A DNA stretch of 12,593 nucleotides from JAZKFP01 sp040386355. Its GTDB lineage: Bacteria; Pseudomonadota; Gammaproteobacteria; Pseudomonadales; UBA6940. How positions within the stretch are numbered: the stretch's first letter is position 1; the number at the start of each line of letters is the position of its first letter. Shown here in pieces: positions 1 to 7,046 of this stretch. Under the pieces are notes generated by a model. That model did not search any database, had not been told where the DNA came from, and saw nothing but the letters and a program-made list of their open reading frames with translations. Location of the stretch: the NCBI GenBank assembly GCA_040386355.1, contig JAZKFP010000164.1, positions 1 through 12,593 of the forward strand. The letters run 5' to 3'. Position numbers and translations under genes: made by a program.

Positions 1-2
1 GA

Positions 3-716
3 AGTGCTCTTGAAGTTCAAGTGCATAACTTACCGGCAAAACGAAACTATCAAACGTTTATCGTAAAGATTTTTCAGCTGCAACCTAAAAACTCTTCAAC
101 ACAACATCATAATTCACTAAATAATTCTTTTCCTGAAGAAAATGAAGCTGTAGGGTTGCGCATAGAATTAGATGAACTTTATCCAGAACCTCCGTATCGT
201 TTTGTAGAGGTTGGAACAAAATTACGTTTGAAAAGCCAACAAAAAGGCGTTTTTGCTTTAATTGATGTTGTGGTTGTAAAACTCAATAAGAATTCTATTT
301 TAGTGAATATTTTAGATTGGCAAAGATTGCAACAAAGGCGTCATCATCGCGCGTTAGTTGCTCACTTTAGTCAATTTAAAGTATTGATTAATGAAGCAAG
401 CCGAAAATTAGATAGGATCGCTAATATAGAAGACATTTCAGTATCTGGATTGTTAATATCCACACCTTCATTGCCCCCTATTTATCCACCTTTCAGCACG
501 AATGAAAAAATATCGATACAGCTTCAAGCAAAGAATTTCGAATCCATAAGTGCTATTGCAAGTATTCGTCATGCAATGCCAGTAAACAATAGAAAAAAAA
601 TTATATACGGTCTCGAAATTGAGAGCTTTAAATCTGAAGTTGATGAACTTCGATACGATCAATTAAATCGACAGATGCGGTTATATTCTTTTAATATGCC
701 CCAATCACATGAATAG
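3..716 (+). CDS. PilZ-domain (cyclic-di-GMP receptor) protein, 5'-partial
   Basis: The predicted role is binding cyclic-di-GMP in the cytoplasm and passing the signal to a partner. Numbering from the GTG at 21, the C-terminal half has the two hallmark PilZ motifs: RxxxR (R106-R110, RRHHR) and, 28 residues later, DxSxxG (D138-G143, DISVSG). The preceding ~65 residues, with short beta-rich stretches, resemble the N-terminal domain of YcgR-type proteins. The frame stays open from the left edge, and the GTG at 21 has no convincing ribosome binding site, so the true start probably lies upstream and the gene is 5'-partial. A GTG start giving 231 residues is the alternative. It converges on dnaQ with only 15 bp between the stop codons and no terminator hairpin. 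The PilZ call is strong; the output partner (motility, pili, polysaccharide) cannot be read from here. Confidence 0.8.
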   Translation, partial: SALEVQVHNLPAKRNYQTFIVKIFQLQPKNSSTQHHNSLNNSFPEENEAVGLRIELDELYPEPPYRFVEVGTKLRLKSQQKGVFALIDVVVVKLNKNSILVNILDWQRLQQRRHHRALVAHFSQFKVLINEASRKLDRIANIEDISVSGLLISTPSLPPIYPPFSTNEKISIQLQAKNFESISAIASIRHAMPVNNRKKIIYGLEIESFKSEVDELRYDQLNRQMRLYSFNMPQSHE

Positions 717-731
717 CTTTTAAATAAACTT

Positions 732-1457
732 TCAATTTCTCCATATGGGTTGAGTGCCTGAGAGTTTTTGCATTCTTTGCAGAAGCTTCTCATGTTCCTC
801 AATTTCCAATCCAATTGCTTGGATAACAATTGTAGAATTACTGTGATTAATTTTATTTTGTCTTTCTGACGAAATTGATGAAGAATTAAATTGAGAAGTA
901 TTTGATTTCATTTTAAATTCAAAACTAACCTGTCCCCCTGTCATTGCAATATAAACATCAGCAAGAATCTTAGCATCCAATAATGCACCATGTAATTCAC
1001 GATGCGAATTATCAATACCATAACGGCGACATAGCGCATCTAAAGAATTACGCTGACGTGGATTTTTTTTACGGGCAACTAACAATGTATCAAGTACAGA
1101 GCAGTATTCAGCAATTGATTTGAAACTCATTCCTTCCTGAATAAGATATGATAATTCCGCATCTAAAAATCCTACATCGAAAGCTGCGTTATGGATAATT
1201 AATTCAGCCCCATCAATAAACTGAATAAAATCGTTTGCGATATCGCGAAACTTCTTTTTATCCGATAAAAAATCATTGGTTAAACCATGAACAGCAATTG
1301 CTCCCGCATCAATAGTTTTTTCAGGATTCAGATAGCAATGAAAAGTATTATTTGTGATTTGTCGATTAATTAATTCAATACAACCAATTTCAATAATGCG
1401 ATGTCCAAGCTTTGGATCTAATCCTGTAGTCTCTGTATCAAGTACAATTTGTCTCAT
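732..1457 (-). CDS. dnaQ: DNA polymerase III epsilon subunit (3'-5' proofreading exonuclease)
   Basis: This is the proofreading subunit of the replicative polymerase core; it removes mispaired 3' nucleotides with two metal ions. All DEDDh exonuclease motifs are present: Exo I DTETTGL (D7, E9), Exo II with HNAAFD (D94), and Exo III with H156 and D161 in HGALLDA. A variable linker (about 180-205) leads to a C-terminal segment that includes EEHEKL and ends in PIWRN, the region which in E. coli contacts the alpha subunit. The length of 241 residues is close to the E. coli protein (243). The ATG is preceded by a good Shine-Dalgarno, GAGAGGA, with suitable spacing. It is last in a leftward methyltransferase-rnhA-dnaQ cluster, 71 bp after rnhA. 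In E. coli rnhA and dnaQ diverge; here they are collinear and probably co-transcribed. Confidence 0.97.
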   Translation of the reverse strand: MRQIVLDTETTGLDPKLGHRIIEIGCIELINRQITNNTFHCYLNPEKTIDAGAIAVHGLTNDFLSDKKKFRDIANDFIQFIDGAELIIHNAAFDVGFLDAELSYLIQEGMSFKSIAEYCSVLDTLLVARKKNPRQRNSLDALCRRYGIDNSHRELHGALLDAKILADVYIAMTGGQVSFEFKMKSNTSQFNSSSISSERQNKINHSNSTIVIQAIGLEIEEHEKLLQRMQKLSGTQPIWRN

Positions 1458-1483
1458 GTTTTATCCTCTCGAATAGGTGATGA

Positions 1484-1539
1484 TGTACCCATAATGATTG
1501 ACCTTTTTTTTAAAGAAAAGGTCAATCATTATGGGTACA
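1484..1539. repeat. Perfect 24-bp inverted repeat at the rnhA/dnaQ junction
   Basis: The left arm (1484-1507, beginning TGTACCCATAATG) and right arm (1516-1539, ending CATTATGGGTACA) are exact reverse complements over 24 bp around an 8-nt loop (TTTTAAAG). The right arm overlaps the last three codons and the stop of rnhA; the rest lies in the short gap before dnaQ. In the rnhA-dnaQ transcript it would form a long AU-rich hairpin just ahead of the dnaQ ribosome binding site. No U-run follows the stem on either strand, so it is not a standard intrinsic terminator. It may be an mRNA-processing or stability element, or a small mobile palindromic repeat. Confidence 0.9.
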
Positions 1540-1975
1540 ATACTGACTCAACACCTTTGTTCGCCAATAAATCTGCCAAATCATTTCCTTCGTCTCCGGA
1601 ATGACCTTTAACCCAAAACCACTGTATATCATGACCTTGTATTGCTTGATCGAGTTCAATCCACAGCTCTTTATTTTTAACAGCACCGCCAGATGCCGTA
1701 CGCCAATTATTTCTTTTCCAATTAGGCACCCATTCGTTAATTCCGGTATGAACGTATTTTGAATCCGTAAAAATATGTACCGTGCAATGACGCTTTAAAG
1801 ATTGCAGCGCTCGTATTGCTGCCATAAGCTCCATGCGATTATTAGTGCTTAATAATTCTCCACCAAACAAGTGCTTTTCGTGTGATCCCCAACGTAATAC
1901 CGCACCCCATCCACCTGGACCTGGATTTTTTTTACAGGCTCCGTCGGTGTAAATCACAATTGTTTTAGATTCCAT
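1529..1975 (-). CDS. rnhA: Ribonuclease HI
   Basis: RNase HI cleaves the RNA strand of RNA-DNA hybrids, acting on R-loops and primers in the cytoplasm. The 148-residue protein has the full catalytic set: D11 in YTDGACKKNPGPGG, E49 in NNRMELMAAI, D71 in FTDSKYV, H125 in WVKGHSG and D135 in NDLADLLA. Length is close to the E. coli enzyme (155), and the basic segment WVPNWKRNNWRTA (82-94) is the substrate-binding handle region. The ATG has no clear Shine-Dalgarno, but it starts only 19 bp after the methyltransferase stop, so translational coupling is likely. The last codons (LYP, stop) lie in the right arm of the perfect inverted repeat. The call is secure. Confidence 0.98.
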   Translation of the reverse strand: MESKTIVIYTDGACKKNPGPGGWGAVLRWGSHEKHLFGGELLSTNNRMELMAAIRALQSLKRHCTVHIFTDSKYVHTGINEWVPNWKRNNWRTASGGAVKNKELWIELDQAIQGHDIQWFWVKGHSGDEGNDLADLLANKGVESVLYP

Positions 1976-1994
1976 AGAGTACTATCACTGCTTA

Positions 1995-2846
1995 CTAATC
2001 GATTGAGGTAGGTGGTTTTTGTTCACGTTTAAAATTGATTTGTTGTGGAGATAAATTGGGCACAATAGATAATGGTGACACCGATTGACGCCAATTTATT
2101 TTAATCGGTCTCATAAACATTCGACGTTTTTTACATACTAGAAAATAAATTCCACCCCAACGAAACGTGTTCTCAACTATTTTATTCAAACTGTTTCTCG
2201 ATTCCATTGAACTGCGTGACGCAAATATTTCTGGCTTTGACCAAGGCCACATCATGGTAGAAGTTTCTATCTCACACTCTAAATCAAGCACCGTTAACCA
2301 ATCTTTTAGCCGTGACCACCGCAATGGTTGAGCACACCAAGGCCAACGTGATTTTGCAAATGAAAGTTGAGCTGACCATTGCGCTAACTTCCATAATGAA
2401 AAAGGATTAAATCCTATGACGAGTAACGTACCACCAGGCTGTAATACACGAACTGCTTCACGTAATGCTAAATGTTTGTTGTGCTCCACATCAAATACGT
2501 GCGACAACACAACGGTCTGGCAGCTTTCTGAAGCAATTGGCAAACAAGTCGGCAATGCATAGATGTTTCCCCTACTAATTTCAGGAGTATTTGTTTGTGA
2601 CTCGTCAATTTGTGAAGAACTTATTTGTGAATTCAAACGGAACCAGTGACGAACTTTTGTATCTGCTAATAACTTTGATGGAATATCAGAACCAATGCAA
2701 ACACCGTAAGAACCAAACAAATGAGGAGCACAAGTTTTGAATAAATATTGCTCAGCGTTGGACCAACGCTCACCACTATCAGAATTTAACCATGATGATA
2801 ATTCCTCATAACTAGCGTTATGGCTTGGCTTATTGGTAAAAGTCAT
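1995..2846 (-). CDS. YafS-like class I SAM-dependent methyltransferase
   Basis: This is a putative methyltransferase of unknown substrate. The most recognisable part is the middle: a post-motif region TVVLSHVFDVEHN, then REAVRVLQPGGTLLVIGFNPFSLW, the Methyltransf_11-type motif III region followed by an FNPxSLW signature seen in YafS-like proteins. The usual glycine-rich SAM-binding motif I is degenerate here (YGVCIGSDIP). The position between gloB and rnhA matches E. coli yafS. The longest ORF starts at 2885, but the first 13 residues look non-coding and that ATG lacks a ribosome binding site. The internal ATG at 2846, giving 283 residues that begin MTFTNKPSHNASYEELSSWL, is preferred. A possible hairpin (2859-2880) sits just upstream of it. 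The family call is solid; the substrate is unknown. Confidence 0.82.
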   Translation of the reverse strand: MTFTNKPSHNASYEELSSWLNSDSGERWSNAEQYLFKTCAPHLFGSYGVCIGSDIPSKLLADTKVRHWFRLNSQISSSQIDESQTNTPEISRGNIYALPTCLPIASESCQTVVLSHVFDVEHNKHLALREAVRVLQPGGTLLVIGFNPFSLWKLAQWSAQLSFAKSRWPWCAQPLRWSRLKDWLTVLDLECEIETSTMMWPWSKPEIFASRSSMESRNSLNKIVENTFRWGGIYFLVCKKRRMFMRPIKINWRQSVSPLSIVPNLSPQQINFKREQKPPTSID

Positions 2847-2858
2847 AGCTATTAATAC

Positions 2859-2880
2859 CCGTAATGTTTGAAAATTACGG
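2859..2880 (-). repeat. Small stem-loop just upstream of the methyltransferase start
   Basis: CCGTAAT (2859-2865) and ATTACGG (2874-2880) are perfect 7-bp complements around an 8-nt loop. In the leftward transcript the stem ends 12 nt before the preferred ATG at 2846, where a ribosome binding site would be expected, and no clear Shine-Dalgarno is seen. It could modulate translation or be chance. It also lies within the N-terminal extension that would be translated from the alternative start at 2885. Confidence 0.45.
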
Positions 2881-2885
2881 CGCAT

Positions 2886-3051
2886 CGCGCGCCGCGATTA
2901 AAGGCAGTGGGTATATTGCCTTAAGAAACTGGCTTACTGGAAAAATCCTTCAATAACTAATTCACTCAAATACAGTATAGTGATTTAAAATTTCATGCTT
3001 TTGCAGCTTTTCATTTGTAAGAATGATCAATATTAGGAATTTTTCTATCGT
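2886..3051. promoter_or_regulatory. Divergent intergenic region between the methyltransferase and gloB
   Basis: This region should hold the promoters for the leftward methyltransferase-rnhA-dnaQ cluster and the rightward gloB-yejA cluster. For gloB the best -10 candidate is TATAGT at 2976-2981, but no good -35 stands 16-18 bp before it. A small hairpin, AAGGCA (2901-2906) with TGCCTT (2917-2922), lies on the methyltransferase side next to a GC-rich patch (GCGCGCCGCG). The gloB ribosome binding site AGGA (3035-3038) is 13 nt from the ATG, longer than usual. No clear promoter was found for the leftward genes. Confidence 0.35.
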
Positions 3052-3888
3052 ATGAATGTTCATGCAATACCTATATATCAAGACAATTACGTGTGGATTA
3101 TGGTTCATCCTTATAAACCACATGTGATTGTCGTGGATCCAGGCGATGCAAAACCCGTCAAGCAATGGTTAAGACAGCATGACATTAAAGCTATTGATGC
3201 AATCTTAATTACCCATCATCACTGGGACCACACCACAGGTCTTGCTGAATTACTACAAGATAATCAAATTCCTCTTTATGCTCCAGACCGAATTATTCAA
3301 AAATATTCAAAATATTCAAATCCAAAATATACCATGTCAATGCAACAATCGATTTCGATACCGCACTGGCCTTTGAAAATTCAAGTCGAAATGACACCCG
3401 GACACACTTATGATCATATATCTTACATTGTTCGTCATACACAAGAAGTATTAGACTCTGCGTCATCTCAACATAAAGTAGATACAACACGTATATTTTG
3501 TGGCGACACACTGTTTGCCGCGGGTTGTGGACGAATATTTGATGGAAGTAATGAAACTTTATATAACTCTTTACAACTGTTAGCGTCTTATCCTGCAGAA
3601 AGTTCATTATATTGCGCGCATGAATATACGTTGAATAATTTAAATTTTGCTTTAACTATTGATCCAAACCACGAACTTACGTTACAACGCTTGCAACAAG
3701 TACAAGGATGGCGCGCACAAAATTTACAATCTCTTCCGACGACGATTGCCTTAGAATTGGCTACTAATCCTTTTTTAAGATGCAATGAAATTCAAATTGC
3801 GAATCGTGTTTCACAACTTACAAAAACAATCTGCACGCCAGGTTTAGAAACTTTTATTGCATTGCGTGCGCTGAAAGATAAACATTAA
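3052..3888 (+). CDS. gloB: Hydroxyacylglutathione hydrolase (glyoxalase II)
   Basis: Glyoxalase II hydrolyses S-D-lactoylglutathione to D-lactate and glutathione, the second step of methylglyoxal detoxification in the cytoplasm. It is a metallo-beta-lactamase fold protein with the THHHWDH motif (H55, H57, D59, H60), H118 in TPGHT, D152 in FCGDTLF and H190 in CAHEYTLNN, which together form the binuclear metal site. The C-terminal substrate-binding domain includes ATNPFLR (237-243). At 278 residues it is longer than E. coli GloB (251). The extra length lies mainly at about 128-147, just before the FCGDT motif, and in a lysine/tyrosine-rich stretch KYSKYSNPKY (84-93) encoded by an AATATTCAA tandem repeat. 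It is separated from yejA by only 17 bp and is probably co-transcribed with it. Confidence 0.96.
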   Translation: MNVHAIPIYQDNYVWIMVHPYKPHVIVVDPGDAKPVKQWLRQHDIKAIDAILITHHHWDHTTGLAELLQDNQIPLYAPDRIIQKYSKYSNPKYTMSMQQSISIPHWPLKIQVEMTPGHTYDHISYIVRHTQEVLDSASSQHKVDTTRIFCGDTLFAAGCGRIFDGSNETLYNSLQLLASYPAESSLYCAHEYTLNNLNFALTIDPNHELTLQRLQQVQGWRAQNLQSLPTTIALELATNPFLRCNEIQIANRVSQLTKTICTPGLETFIALRALKDKH

Positions 3889-3905
3889 TACCATAGGAAT
3901 TGAAC

Positions 3906-5735
3906 ATGCTTACTACGAAATACAAAAAATCCTACAAGTCATTTTATTATTGGATACTGCTTATTTGTGGAATTTTTTCTATTTCCAGCTTAAGTGTTGC
4001 TGAAGAAGAAAATAAATTTGTACACGGCATTGCTCTGCATGGAGAGCCAAAATATCCTGCAAAATTTACCCATTTTGAATACACAAATCCCAAAGCCCTC
4101 AAAGGTGGTTCAATTACTCTAAACTCTTTAGGTCAATTCGATACATTTAATCCGTATATTCCTAAAGGCACGCCTACCGACGGCATGGAAGAAGTTTACG
4201 AAACATTAATGACGCCCAGTCGAGATGAACCGTTTTCTGTCTATGGTTTAATTGCTGAGGGTGTATACGTAAATGAAAATCATAATGAAGTTACGTTTAA
4301 AATAAATTCTCAAGCGCGGTTCTCAGATGGTCATCCGATTGATTCAGAAGATGTGGTTTTCTCATTTAATTTTTTAACAACAAAAGGTAAGCCACTTTAT
4401 TCACTGTATTACAAAGATGTTTCGAGTGTTAAAGCACTTGATAAACAACATGTGCGTTTCACTGTTAATCCGGAAGCACGCGAATTACCTTTAATTTTGG
4501 GAGAGCTACCCATTTTGCCAAGTCATGTTGGAAAATTGTATGATTTTAATAAAGCCGATCTAACAATTCCAATTGGCAGTGGCGCGTATCGCGTTAAAAA
4601 GTTTCTAGCAGGCAAGCGAGTAATTTTCGAAAAACGGCAAGATTATTGGGGTAAAGATTTACCTGTAAATCGGGGACGACATAATTTTAATGAAATTCGC
4701 TACGATTATTACCTTGATTCAACGGTTGCTATGCAGGCATTTAAAGCCGGTGAATACGATTTACGTAACGAAAATAATTCAAAGTTCTGGGCAACTTCTT
4801 ATACCGGTCCTGCATTTACACGCGGTGATATTGTTCGAGAAGAAATAGCCCATGACATTCCAGTTGGCATGCAGGGTTTTGTATTAAATTTACGTCGTCC
4901 AATATTTGAAGATCCACTACTTCGTCGCGCTATCGTTCTTGCTTTTGATTTTGAATGGTCGAATAAAAATCTTTTTTACGGGCAATATCAACGTACTCAA
5001 AGTTATTTTCAAAATACTGAACTTACAGCAACCGGCGCTCCTTCAATAGAAGAACTTGCGTTGTTGGAACCCTTTCGAAAACAATTACCAGCAGAAGTAT
5101 TTCAACCGATTAAAACGTTACCAAAACATGATGGCTCTGGTCGAATTCGAGGATTATTACGCGATTTACAAAAAGATCTTCGTATTGCCGGTTATCAAGT
5201 AAAAAATAATCAACTGTATTCGCCTAAAGGCAAAGCAATCGAATTTGAATTTCTACTGTATGAAAGTGCTTTTGAGCGAATTATTTTACCGTATTCAAAA
5301 AATCTAAAATTGCTTGGTATTACAATGAAGCCGCGGAAAGTAGATACCACACAATATATTGAACGATTGCGTCAGTTTGATTTTGATATGGTGGTGACAA
5401 CTTATGGTCAAACCTTATCGCCAGGCAATGAACAACGTTCGTATTGGTCTTCTGAATCGGCCACACAAAATGATTCGCGAAACTTTATGGGTTTGCAAAA
5501 TCCTGTTGTTGATTCAATTGTGGAAAAGCTAGTGCAATCACCTGATCGACCACAGCTCATACAACGCGCTCGCGCATTGGATCGTGTATTACGTGCTGGG
5601 TATTATATTGTTCCCAATTATCATGTGAGTTATCACCGATTAGCGTACCAAAAACGTATTCAACGTCCAAAGGTCATGCCCAAATACGGCTTAGATTTTA
5701 TGGCGTGGTGGGATAATGCAGCAGCAAGTAAATAA
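3906..5735 (+). CDS. yejA: YejA-type periplasmic peptide-binding protein of an ABC importer
   Basis: This is the extracytoplasmic solute-binding component (SBP_bac_5 family) that delivers peptides to the YejBE permease. In E. coli YejABEF takes up microcin C and related peptides. From the ATG at 3906 it has 609 residues, close to E. coli YejA (604). The N-terminus is a Sec signal peptide: a basic start (KYKKSYK), a hydrophobic core (about 14-30), and likely cleavage after SVA near residue 32. Family landmarks include GGSITLNSLGQFDTFNPYI, FSDGHPIDSEDVVFSFN and the YejA-like ALDFEW-type stretch AFDFEWSNKNLFYGQYQRT. A longer TTG start at 3900 is possible, but AGGAA (3895-3899) is correctly spaced for 3906. 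The cysteine in LLICG is not a lipobox, because isoleucine precedes it. It directly follows gloB. Confidence 0.93.
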   Translation: MLTTKYKKSYKSFYYWILLICGIFSISSLSVAEEENKFVHGIALHGEPKYPAKFTHFEYTNPKALKGGSITLNSLGQFDTFNPYIPKGTPTDGMEEVYETLMTPSRDEPFSVYGLIAEGVYVNENHNEVTFKINSQARFSDGHPIDSEDVVFSFNFLTTKGKPLYSLYYKDVSSVKALDKQHVRFTVNPEARELPLILGELPILPSHVGKLYDFNKADLTIPIGSGAYRVKKFLAGKRVIFEKRQDYWGKDLPVNRGRHNFNEIRYDYYLDSTVAMQAFKAGEYDLRNENNSKFWATSYTGPAFTRGDIVREEIAHDIPVGMQGFVLNLRRPIFEDPLLRRAIVLAFDFEWSNKNLFYGQYQRTQSYFQNTELTATGAPSIEELALLEPFRKQLPAEVFQPIKTLPKHDGSGRIRGLLRDLQKDLRIAGYQVKNNQLYSPKGKAIEFEFLLYESAFERIILPYSKNLKLLGITMKPRKVDTTQYIERLRQFDFDMVVTTYGQTLSPGNEQRSYWSSESATQNDSRNFMGLQNPVVDSIVEKLVQSPDRPQLIQRARALDRVLRAGYYIVPNYHVSYHRLAYQKRIQRPKVMPKYGLDFMAWWDNAAASK

Positions 5736-5779
5736 TTCATCTACTTTATACCCATAGCGAATAAGTCTTAGGTGTTATT

Positions 5780-5873
5780 CATGAATTTTTTTTCACTCGC
5801 GGTGTTGCCTTTCCTCGCGTAAAGCTTTGGCTACGCAGCGTCAAGGCGCCTTGCGATTGAAAAAAAATTCATG
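5780..5873. repeat. Palindromic repeat element between yejA and yejB
   Basis: The outer arms 5780-5800 (beginning CATGAATTTTTTTTCA) and 5853-5873 (ending TGAAAAAAAATTCATG) are reverse complements at 20 of 21 positions. Inside are further paired segments: GCCTT (5807-5811) with AAGGC (5843-5847), GCGTA (5817-5821) with TACGC (5832-5836), and the perfect palindrome AAGGCGCCTT (5843-5852). The whole forms a cruciform-capable, REP- or MITE-like unit with a GC-richer core than its surroundings. No U-run follows the structure, so it is not an intrinsic terminator. Its place between a binding-protein gene and its permease genes recalls the malE-malF REP elements, which stabilise the upstream message. 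Confidence 0.85.
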
Positions 5874-5913
5874 CTTCACTATTTCATTTACCCTAACTCT
5901 CATTCGTTACAGC

Positions 5914-5930
5914 TATTGATTGAATCAATA
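5914..5930. promoter_or_regulatory. 17-bp perfect palindrome upstream of yejB (possible operator)
   Basis: TATTGATT (5914-5921) and AATCAATA (5923-5930) are exact reverse complements around a single G. The one-base centre makes it unsuitable as an RNA hairpin but typical of a binding site for a dimeric DNA-binding protein. It lies 24 bp before the yejB ATG, where yejB may have its own promoter because it is 219 bp from yejA. No clear -35/-10 pair was identified around it, and the binding protein is unknown. Confidence 0.4.
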
Positions 5931-5954
5931 CACTTTCAGTAAGAATTAAAAACT

Positions 5955-7046
5955 ATGCTGCAATACGTTTTAAAACGCCTGCTGCTTATTATTCCAACGT
6001 TATTTGGAATAATGTTTATCAATTTTTTAATTGTGCAATGGGCACCAGGTGGACCGGTTGAACAAGCGATTGCGCAGTTACGCGGTTGGGATGTTGGTGC
6101 GACACAACAATTAGGCGGAACTACCTTAGGTGATCAGCAAAACGTTGGTAATTTTCAAAATTCCCAGTATCGCGGTGCTCAGGGTTTACCGCTTGAAATT
6201 ATTGAACGAATTGAAAAACAATTTGGCTTTGATAAACCTTGGTATGAACGCTTTGGAATAATGGTTAAAAATTATTTAACCTTTGATTTTGGAGAAAGTT
6301 ATTATATTGATCGAACAGTATTAGAATTACTTGCAGAACGCTTACCGGTTTCAATTAGTTTAGGATTATGGAGCACTTTACTTACATATCTTATTTCAAT
6401 TCCACTTGGGATTCGAAAAGCATTACATCATGGATCAACGTTTGATGTATCTACGAGTTTTGTTGTCGTTATCGGTTATGCAATTCCCAGTTTTTTATTC
6501 GCTATTTTATTAGTGGTTTTATTTGCTGGCGGTACCTATTGGCAATGGTTTCCATTACGCGGTTTAACCTCTGATAATTTTGACGACTTATCACTATTAG
6601 GTAAAATTACCGATTACTTTTGGCATTTAGCATTACCGACACTTGCAATGGTCATTGGTAATTTTGCCACATTAACTTTATTAACAAAAAATTCCTTTCT
6701 TGAAGAAATTCACAAAAATTATGTTACTACGGCACGTGCTAAAGGCTGTAATAGTCGGCAAGTGCTGTATGGTCATGTCTTTAGAAACGCCATGCTTGTT
6801 ATTGTGTCTGGATTACCAAGTGCATTAATTAGTGTATTTTTTACGAGTGGTTTATTAATTGAATATATTTTCTCTCTAAATGGTATTGGATTATTAAGTT
6901 TTGAATCCACGCTTAATCGAGATTATCCTGTCGTGTTTGGTACGCTGTATATTTTTACTATTATTGGTTTACTCATCAAACTCATCAGCGATTTAACTTA
7001 CGTGTGGATTGATCCACGAATTGATTTTGAGACCAGAAATCGATGA
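5955..7046 (+). CDS. yejB: YejB-type inner-membrane permease of the peptide ABC importer
   Basis: One of the two transmembrane subunits forming the peptide channel. At 363 residues it is nearly the same length as E. coli YejB (364). Six hydrophobic segments are visible (about 9-29, 135-155, 170-190, 223-243, 283-303, 327-347). The cytoplasmic EAA loop, YVTTARAKGCNSRQVLYGHV and the following FRNA (256-279), contacts the ATPase. The N-terminus MLQYVLKRLLLIIPTLFGIM and the APGGPVEQ segment are typical of DppB/YejB proteins. The Shine-Dalgarno is weak (AAGAA, 11 nt upstream). Its end overlaps the yejE start by ATGA, indicating coupling. Unusually, 219 bp containing palindromic elements separate it from yejA. 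Confidence 0.96.
   Translation: MLQYVLKRLLLIIPTLFGIMFINFLIVQWAPGGPVEQAIAQLRGWDVGATQQLGGTTLGDQQNVGNFQNSQYRGAQGLPLEIIERIEKQFGFDKPWYERFGIMVKNYLTFDFGESYYIDRTVLELLAERLPVSISLGLWSTLLTYLISIPLGIRKALHHGSTFDVSTSFVVVIGYAIPSFLFAILLVVLFAGGTYWQWFPLRGLTSDNFDDLSLLGKITDYFWHLALPTLAMVIGNFATLTLLTKNSFLEEIHKNYVTTARAKGCNSRQVLYGHVFRNAMLVIVSGLPSALISVFFTSGLLIEYIFSLNGIGLLSFESTLNRDYPVVFGTLYIFTIIGLLIKLISDLTYVWIDPRIDFETRNR

Noticed and set aside
1484..1539. The rnhA/dnaQ inverted repeat as an intrinsic terminator
   Set aside because: The stem is AU-rich and no T-run follows the distal arm on either strand.
3960..3969. Lipoprotein signal in YejA (LLICG)
   Set aside because: The residue before cysteine is isoleucine, outside the normal lipobox, and a good signal-peptidase I site (SVA) lies just after the hydrophobic core.
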